Assembly: GCF_000002235.5 (NCBI RefSeq)
Contig: NW_022145611.1
Location: 17,457,633 to 17,521,632, forward strand
Origin: Strongylocentrotus purpuratus
Taxonomy: Eukaryota > Echinodermata > Echinoidea > Camarodonta > Strongylocentrotidae
Direction of reading: 5' to 3'
Length of the DNA stretch: 64,000 nt
This document shows, in pieces, positions 56,601 to 64,000 of the stretch (positions are counted from its first letter, which is position 1; the number at the start of each line of letters is the position of its first letter). A program made the position numbers and the translations under genes. The notes beneath the pieces are model-generated. The model saw only the letters and a program-made list of their open reading frames with translations. It made no database searches and was not told the origin of the DNA.

Positions 56601-59600
56601 GGTTCCTGACCCCCATATCCCTTTGAAAGGAGCGTAGTGGCAAATATTGAAAAATTTGAGTTATCACAACTTTCGGGTCGAAATGGTAAGGGCCGGGGTG
56701 GTTCACCATTTTGGAGGAAAATATTATTTTTTTTAAATTGGCTAGTTTCCCCATAATGAATGTATATACATGCCATTAGATGGTTCCTGACCCCCATATC
56801 CCTTTGAAAGGGGCGTAGTGGCAAATATTGAAAAATTTGAGTTATCACAACTTTCGGGCCGAAATGGTAAGGGCCGGGGTGGTTCACCATTTTGGAGGAA
56901 AATATTATTTTTTTAAATTGGCTAGTTTCCCCATAATGAATGTATATACATGCCATTAGATGGTTCCTGACCCCAATATCCCTTTGAAAGGGGCGTAGTG
57001 GCAAATATTGTAAAAATTTGAGTTATCACAACTTTCGGGCCGAAATGGTAAGGGCCGGGGTGGTTCAGCATTTTGGAGGAAAATATATTTTTTTTTTAAT
57101 TGGCTAGTTTCCCATAATGAATGTACATACATGCCATTAGATGGATCCTGACCCCCATATCCCTTTGAAAGGGGCGTAGTGGCAAATATTGTAAAAATTT
57201 GAATTATCACAACTTTTCGGGCCGAAGTTGTAAGGGCCGGGGTGGTTCAGCATTTTGGAGGAAAATATTTTTTTTTTAAATTGGCTAGTTTCCCAATAAT
57301 GAATGTATATACATGCCATTAGATGGATCCTGACCCCATATCCCTTTGAAAGGGGCGTAGTGGCAAATATTGTAAAAATTTGAATTATCACAACTTTTCG
57401 GGCCGAAGTTGTAAGGGCCGGGGTGGTTCAGCATTTTGGAGGAAAATATTATTTTTTTTAAATTGGCTAGTTTCCCCATAATGAATGTACATACATGCCA
57501 TTAGATGGATCCTGACCCCCATATCCCTTTGAAAGGGGCTTAGTGGCAAATATTGTAAAAATTTGAATTATCACAACTTTTCAGGCCGAAGTTGTAAGGG
57601 CCGGGGTGGTTCAGCATTTTGGAGGAAAATATTATTTTTTTTAAATTGGCTAGTTTCCCCATAATGAATGTACATACATGCCATTAGATGGATCCTGACC
57701 CCCATATCCCTTTGAAAGGGGCGTAGTGGCAAATATTGTAAAAATTTGAATTATCACAACTTTTGGGCCGAAGTTGTAAGGGCCGGGGTGGTTCAGCATT
57801 TTGGAGGAAAATATTATTTTTTTTAAATTGGCTAGTTTCCCCATAATGAATGTATATACATGCCATTAGATGGTTCCTGACCCCCATATCCCTTTGAAAG
57901 GAGCGTAGTGGCAAATATTGAAAAATTTGAGTTATCACAACTTTCGGGCCGAAATGGTAAGGGCCGGGGTGGTTCACCATTTTGGAGGAAAATATTTTTA
58001 TTTTAAATTGGCTAGTTTCCCATAATGAATGTATATACATGCCATTAGATGGATCCTGACCCCCATATCCCTTTGAAAGGGGCGTAGTGGCAAATATTGA
58101 AAAATTTGAGTTATCACAACTTTCGGGCCGAAATGGTAAGGGCCGGGGTGGTTCAGCATTTTGGAGGAAATATTATTTTTTTTAATTGGCTAGTTTCCCA
58201 TAATGAATGTTCATACATGCCATTAGATGGATCCTGACCCCATATCCCTTTGAAAGGGGCGTAGTGGCAAATATTGAAAAATTTGAATTATCACAACTTT
58301 TCGGGCCGAAGTGTAAGGGCCGGGGTGGTTCAGCATTTTGGAGGAAAATATTATTTTTTTTAAATTGGCTAGTTTCCCCATAATGAATGTATATACATGC
58401 CATTAGATGGTTCCTGACCCCCATATCCCTTTGAAAGGGGCGTAGTGGCAAATATTGAAAAATTTGAGTTATCACAACTTCGGGCCGAAGTTGTAAGGGC
58501 CGGGGTGGTTCAGCATTTTGGAGGAAAATATTATTTTTTTAAATTGGCTAGTTTCCCCATAATGAATGTATATACATGCCATTAGATGGTTCCTGACCCC
58601 CATATCCCTTTGAAAGGGGCGTAGTGGCAAATATTGAAAAATTTGAGTTATCACAACTTTCGGGCGAAATGTAAGGGCCGGGGTGGTTCAGCATTTTGGA
58701 GGAAAATATTATTTTTTTTAAATTGGCTAGTTTCCCCATAATGAATGTATATACATGCCATTAGATGGATCCTGACCCCCATATCCCTTTGAAAGGGGCG
58801 TAGTGGCAAATATTGTAAAAATTTGAATTATCACAACTTTCGGGCCGAAGTTGTAAGGGCCGGAGTGGTTCAGCATTTTGGAGGAAAATATTATTTTTTT
58901 TAAATTGGCTAGTTTCCCAATAATGAATGTATATACATGCCATTAGATGGATCCTGACCCCCATATCCCTTTGAAAGGGGCGTAGTGGCAAATATTGTAA
59001 AAATTTGAATTATCACAACTTTCGGGCCGAAATTGTAAGGGCCGGGGTGGTTCAGCATTTTGGAGGAAAATATTATTTTTTTTTAAATTGGCTAGTTTCC
59101 CCATAATGAATGTATATACATGCCATTAGATGTTCCTGACCCCCATATCCCTTTGAAAGGGCGTAGTGGCAAATATTGAAAAATTTGAGTTATCACAACT
59201 TTCGGGCCGAAATGGTAAGGCCGGGGTGGTTCAGCATTTTGGAGAAAAATATTTTTTTTTAAATTGGCTAGTTTCCCCATAATGAATGTATATACATGCC
59301 ATTAGATGGATCCTGACCCCCATATCCCTTTGAAAGGGGCGTAGTGGCAAATATTGAAAAATTTGAGTTATCACAACTTTCGGGCCGAAATGGTAAGGGC
59401 CGGGGTGGTTCAGCATTTTGGAGGAAAATATTTTTTTTTTAAATTGGCTAGTTTCTCCATAATGAATGTCATACATGCCATTAGATGGATCCTGACCCCA
59501 ATATCCCTTTGAAAGGGGCGTAGTGGCAAATATTGAAAAATTTGAATTATCACAACTTTTCGGGCCGAAGTTGTAAGGGCCGGGGTGGTTCAGCATTTTG

Positions 59601-62600
59601 GAGGAAAATATTATTTTTTTTAAATTGGCTAGTTTCCCCATAATGAATGTATATACATGCCATTAGATGGTTCCTGACCCCCATATCCCTTTGAAAGGAG
59701 CGTAGTGGCAAATATTGAAAAATTTGAGTTATCACAACTTCGGGCCGAAGTTGTAAGGGCCGGGGTGGTTCAGCATTTTGGAGGAAAATATTATTTTTTT
59801 TAAATTGGCTAGTTTCCCCATAATGAATGTATATACATGCCATTAGATGGTTCCTGACCCCCATATCCCTTTGAAAGGGGCGTAGTGGCAAATATTGAAA
59901 AATTTGAGTTATCACAACTTTCGGGCCGAAATGGTAAGGGCCGGGGTGGTTCAGCATTTTGGAGGAAAAATATTTTTTTTAAATTGGCTAGTTTCCCCAT
60001 AATGAATGTATATACATGCCATTAGATGGATCCTGACCCCCATATCCCTTTGAAAGGGGCGTAGTGGCAAATATTGTAAAAATTTGAATTATCACAACTT
60101 TTCGGGCCGAAGTTGTAAGGGCCGGGGTGGTTCAGCATTTTGGAGGAAAATATTATTTTTTTAAATTGGCTAGTTTCCCAATAATGAATGTATATACATG
60201 CCATTAGATGGATCCTGACCCCCATATCCCTTTGAAAGGGGCGTAGTGGCAAATATTGAAAAATTTGAATTATCACAACTTTCGGGCCGAAATGGTAAGG
60301 GCCGGGGTGGTTCACCATTTTGGAGGAAAATTTTTTTTTTTTAAATTGGCTAGTTTCCCCATAATGAATGTATATACATGCCATTAGATGGTTCCTGACC
60401 CCATATCCCTTTGAAAGGGGCGTAGTGGCAAATATTGAAAAATTTGAGTTATCACAACTTTCGGGCCGAAATTGTAAGGGCCGGGGTGGTTCAGCATTTT
60501 GGAGGAAAATATTATTTTTTTTAAATTGGCTAGTTTCCCCATAATGAATGTATATACATGCCATTAGATGGATCCTGACCCCCATATCCCTTTGAAAGGG
60601 GCGTAGTGGCAAATATTGAAAAATTTGAGTTATCACAACTTTCGGGCCGAAATTGTAAGGGCCAGGGTGGTTCAGCATTTTGGAGGAAAATATTATTTTT
60701 TTTAAATTGGCTAGTTTCCCCATAATGAATGTACATACATGCCATTAGATGAATCCTGACCCCCATATCCCTTTGAAAGGGGCGTAGTGGCAAATATTGT
60801 AAAAATTTGAATTATCACAACTTTTCGGGCCGAAGTTGTAAGGGCCGGGGTGGTTCAGCATTTTGGAGGAAAATATTATTTTTTTTAAATTGGCTAGTTT
60901 CCCAATAATGAATGTATATACATGCCATTAGATGGATCCTGACCCCCATATCCCTTTGAAAGGGGCGTAGTGGCAAATATTGTAAAAATTTGAATTATCA
61001 CAACTTTCGGGCCGAAATGGTAAGGGCCGGGGTGGTTCAGCATTTTGGAGGAAAATATTATTTTTTTTAAATTGGCTAGTTTCCCATAATGAATGTATAT
61101 ACATGCCATTAGATGGATCCTGACCCCCATATCCCTTTGAAAGGGGCGTAGTGGCAAATATTGAAAAATTTGAGTTATCACAACTTTCGGGCGAAATTGT
61201 AAGGGCCGGGGTGGTTCAGCATTTTGGAGGAAAATATTTTTTTTTTTAAATTGGCTAGTTTCCCCATAATGAATGTATATACATGCCATTAGATGGATCC
61301 TGACCCCCATATCCCTTTGAAAGGGGCGTAGTGGCAAATATTGTAAAAATTTGAATTATCACAACTTTCGGGCCGAAATGGTAAGGGCCGGGGTGGTTCA
61401 GCATTTTGGAGGAAAATATTTTTTTTTTAAATTGGCTAGTTTCCCCATAATGAATGTATATACATGCCATTAGATGGATCCTGACCCCCATATCCCTTTG
61501 AAAGGAGCGTAGTGGCAAATATTGAAAAATTTGAGTTATCACAACTTTCGGGTCGAAATGGTAAGGGCCGGGGTGGTTCACCATTTTGGAGGAAAATATT
61601 ATTTTTTTTAAATTGGCTAGTTTCCCCATAATGAATGTATATACATGCCATTAGATGGTTCCTGACCCCCATATCCCTTTGAAAGGGGCGTAGTGGCAAA
61701 TATTGAAAAATTTGAGTTATCACAACTTTCGGGCCGAAATGGTAAGGGCCGGGGTGGTTCACCATTTTGGAGGAAAATATTATTTTTTTAATTGGCTAAT
61801 TTCCCATAATGAATGTATATACATGCCATTAGATGGTTCCTGACCCAATATCCCTTTGAAAGGGGCGTAGTGGCAAATATTGTAAAAATTTGAGTTATCA
61901 CAACTTTCGGGCCGAAATGGTAAGGGCCGGGGTGGTTCAGCATTTTGGAGGAAAATATTTTTTTTTTAAATTAGCTAGTTTCCCATAATGAATGTACATA
62001 CATGCCATTAGATGGATCCTGACCCCCATATCCCTTTGAAAGGGGCGTAGTGGCAAATATTGTAAAAATTTGAATTATCACAACTTTTCGGGCCGAAGTT
62101 GTAAGGGCCGGGGTGGTTCAGCATTTTGGAGGAAAATATTTTTTTTTAAATTGGCTAGTTTCCCAATAATGAATGTATATACATGCCATTAGATGGATCC
62201 TGACCCCCATATCCCTTTGAAAGGGGCGTAGTGGCAAATATTGTAAAAATTTGAATTATCACAACTTTTCGGGCCGAAGTTGTAAGGGCCGGGGTGGTTC
62301 AGCATTTTGGAGGAAAATATTATTTTTTTTAAATTGGCTAGTTTCCCATAATGAATGTATATACATGCCATTAGATGGATCCTGACCCCCATATCCCTTT
62401 GAAAGGGGCGTAGTGGCAAATATTGAAAAATTTGAGTTATCACAACTTTCGGGCCGAAAGTTGTAAGGGCCGGGGTGGTTCAGCATTTTGGAGGAAAATA
62501 TATATTTTTTTTAATTGGCTAGTTTCCCCATAATGAATGTACATACATGCCATTAGATGGATCCTGACCCCCATATCCCTTTGAAAGGGGCGTAGTGGCA

Positions 62601-64000
62601 AATATTGAAAAAATTTGAATTATCACAACTTTTTGGGCCGAAGTTGTAAGGGCCGGGGTGGTTCAGCATTTTGGAGGAAAATATTTTTTTTTTAAATTGG
62701 CTAGTTTCCCCATAATGAATGTATATACATGCCATTAGATGGTCCTGACCCCCATATCCCTTTGAAAGGGGCGTAGTGGCAAATATTGAAAAATTTGAGT
62801 TATCACAACTTTCGGGCCGAAATGTAAGGGCCGGGGTGGTTCACCATTTTGGAGGAAAATATTTTTTTTTAAATTGGCTAGTTTCCCCATAATGAATGTA
62901 TATACATGCCATTAGATGGATCCTGACCCCCATATCCCTTTGAAAGGGGCGTAGTGGCAAATATTGAAAAATTTGAGTTATCACAACTTTCGGGCCGAAA
63001 TGGTAAGGGCCGGGGTGGTTCAGCATTTTGGAGGAAAATATTATTTTTTTTAAATTGGCTAGTTTCCCATAATGAATGTTATACATGCCATTAGATGGAT
63101 CCTGACCCCAATATCCCTTTGAAAGGGGCGTAGTGGCAAATATTGAAAAATTTGAATTATCACAACTTTTCGGGCCGAAGTTGTAAGGGCCGGGGTGGTT
63201 CAGCATTTTGGAGGAAAATATTATTTTTTTAAATTGGCTAGTTTCCCCATAATGAATGTATATACATGCCATTAGATGGTCCTGACCCCCATATCCCTTT
63301 GAAAGGAGCGTAGTGGCAAATATTGAAAAATTTGAATTATCACAACTTTCGGGCCGAAGTTGTAAGGGCCGGGGTGGTTCAGCATTTTGGAGGAAAATAT
63401 TATTTTTTTTAAATTGGCTAGTTTCCCCATAATGAATGTATATACATGCCATTAGATGGTTCCTGACCCCCATATCCCTTTGAAAGGGGCGTAGTGGCAA
63501 ATATTGAAAAATTTGAGTTATCACAACTTTCGGGCCGAAATGGTAAGGGCCGGGGTGGTTCAGCATTTTGGAGGAAAATATTATTTTTTTTAAATTGGCT
63601 AGTTTCCCCATAATGAATGTATATACATGCCATTAGATGGATCCTGACCCCCATATCCCTTTGAAAGGGGCGTAGTGGCAAATATTGTAAAAATTTGAAT
63701 TATCACAACTTTTCGGGCCGAAGTTGTAAGGGCCGGGGTGGTTCAGCATTTTGGAGGAAAATATTATTTTTTTTTAAATTGGCTAGTTTCCCAATAATGA
63801 ATGTATATACATGCATTAGATGGATCCTGACCCCCATATCCCTTTGAAAGGGGCGTAGTGGCAAATATTGTAAAAATTTGAATTATCACAACTTTCGGGC
63901 CGAAATTGTAAGGGCCGGGGTGGTTCACCATTTTGGAGGAAAATTTTTTTTTTAATTGGCTAGTTTCCCCATAATGAATGTATATACATGCCATTAGATG
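53690..64000. repeat. Satellite DNA array, about 180-bp monomer, about 57 copies, runs off the window
   Basis: The landmark CATGCCATTAGATGG recurs about every 180-181 bp from 53708 to 63992 (58 occurrences counted by eye, mean 180.4). Other fixed blocks in each unit: CCTGACCCCCATATCCCTTT, GGGGCGTAGTGGCAAATATT, GTAAGGGCCGGGGTGGTTCA, GCATTTTGGAGGAAAATATT, a T-tract of 7-10, then GGCTAGTTTCCCCATAATGA. Units fall into at least two classes. One has TTGTAAAAATTTGAATTATC with CGGGCCGAAGTTG. The other has TTGAAAAATTTGAGTTATC with CGGGCCGAAATGG. Identity between monomers is very high except at the left edge. Minus-strand open frames across it are repeat artefacts. Confidence 0.97.

Noticed and set aside
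54562-63994. Many long minus-strand open frames (up to 256 codons) sharing one repeating peptide
   Set aside because: They follow the 180-bp satellite monomer exactly, are broken by T-tract length changes and have no splice or domain support.
1-64000. LTR retroelements, reverse transcriptase or transposase genes
   Set aside because: I looked for long frames with such motifs on both strands and found none; all mobile elements seen are short and non-coding.

Overview
The window is animal nuclear DNA, AT-rich, with short exons, GT-AG introns and many small mobile elements. The tRNA-derived SINE and the mix of MITEs look like an echinoderm, most likely a sea urchin. That species call is inference from remembered repeat families. 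I could not search a database.

Positions 450-43362 (+) hold one large gene. I could chain 43 exons; every splice junction keeps phase and no stop interrupts before TAG at 43360-43362. They encode 2044 residues. The first exon opens at a splice acceptor, so the true N-terminus lies upstream of the window. Order of parts: unrecognised N-terminal region, long ankyrin-repeat array broken by a Lys/Glu-rich insert, acidic tract, WGR domain, PARP helical regulatory domain, PARP catalytic domain with an H-Y-E triad. This joins tankyrase-like ankyrins to a PARP1/2-like C-terminus, the layout remembered for C. elegans PME-5.

Positions 47035-50635 (-) hold a four-exon gene for a 574-residue protein. 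It has a basic N-terminus, one probable membrane segment, a helical repeat region and a microsatellite-like Ser/Pro-rich tail. Its tail converges on the PARP gene. Its ATG lies 283 bp from the ATG of a divergent coiled-coil gene at 50919 (+), so the two probably share a bidirectional promoter. Only two firm exons of that third gene are visible.

From about 53.25 kb to the window end lies a satellite array: about 57 monomers of about 180 bp, with a degenerate left edge, at least two monomer classes and multi-monomer duplications inside it.

The introns of the PARP gene carry a dense set of repeats. These are Helentron/HINE-like elements (one with a 630-bp higher-order tandem array rich in AGGTCA direct repeats), a tRNA-SINE family, several TTAA-flanked MITE families, a MITE family with 13-bp terminal repeats and 6-bp target duplications, large near-perfect palindromes and minisatellites. 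I saw no reverse transcriptase, LTR element, rRNA gene or CRISPR array.
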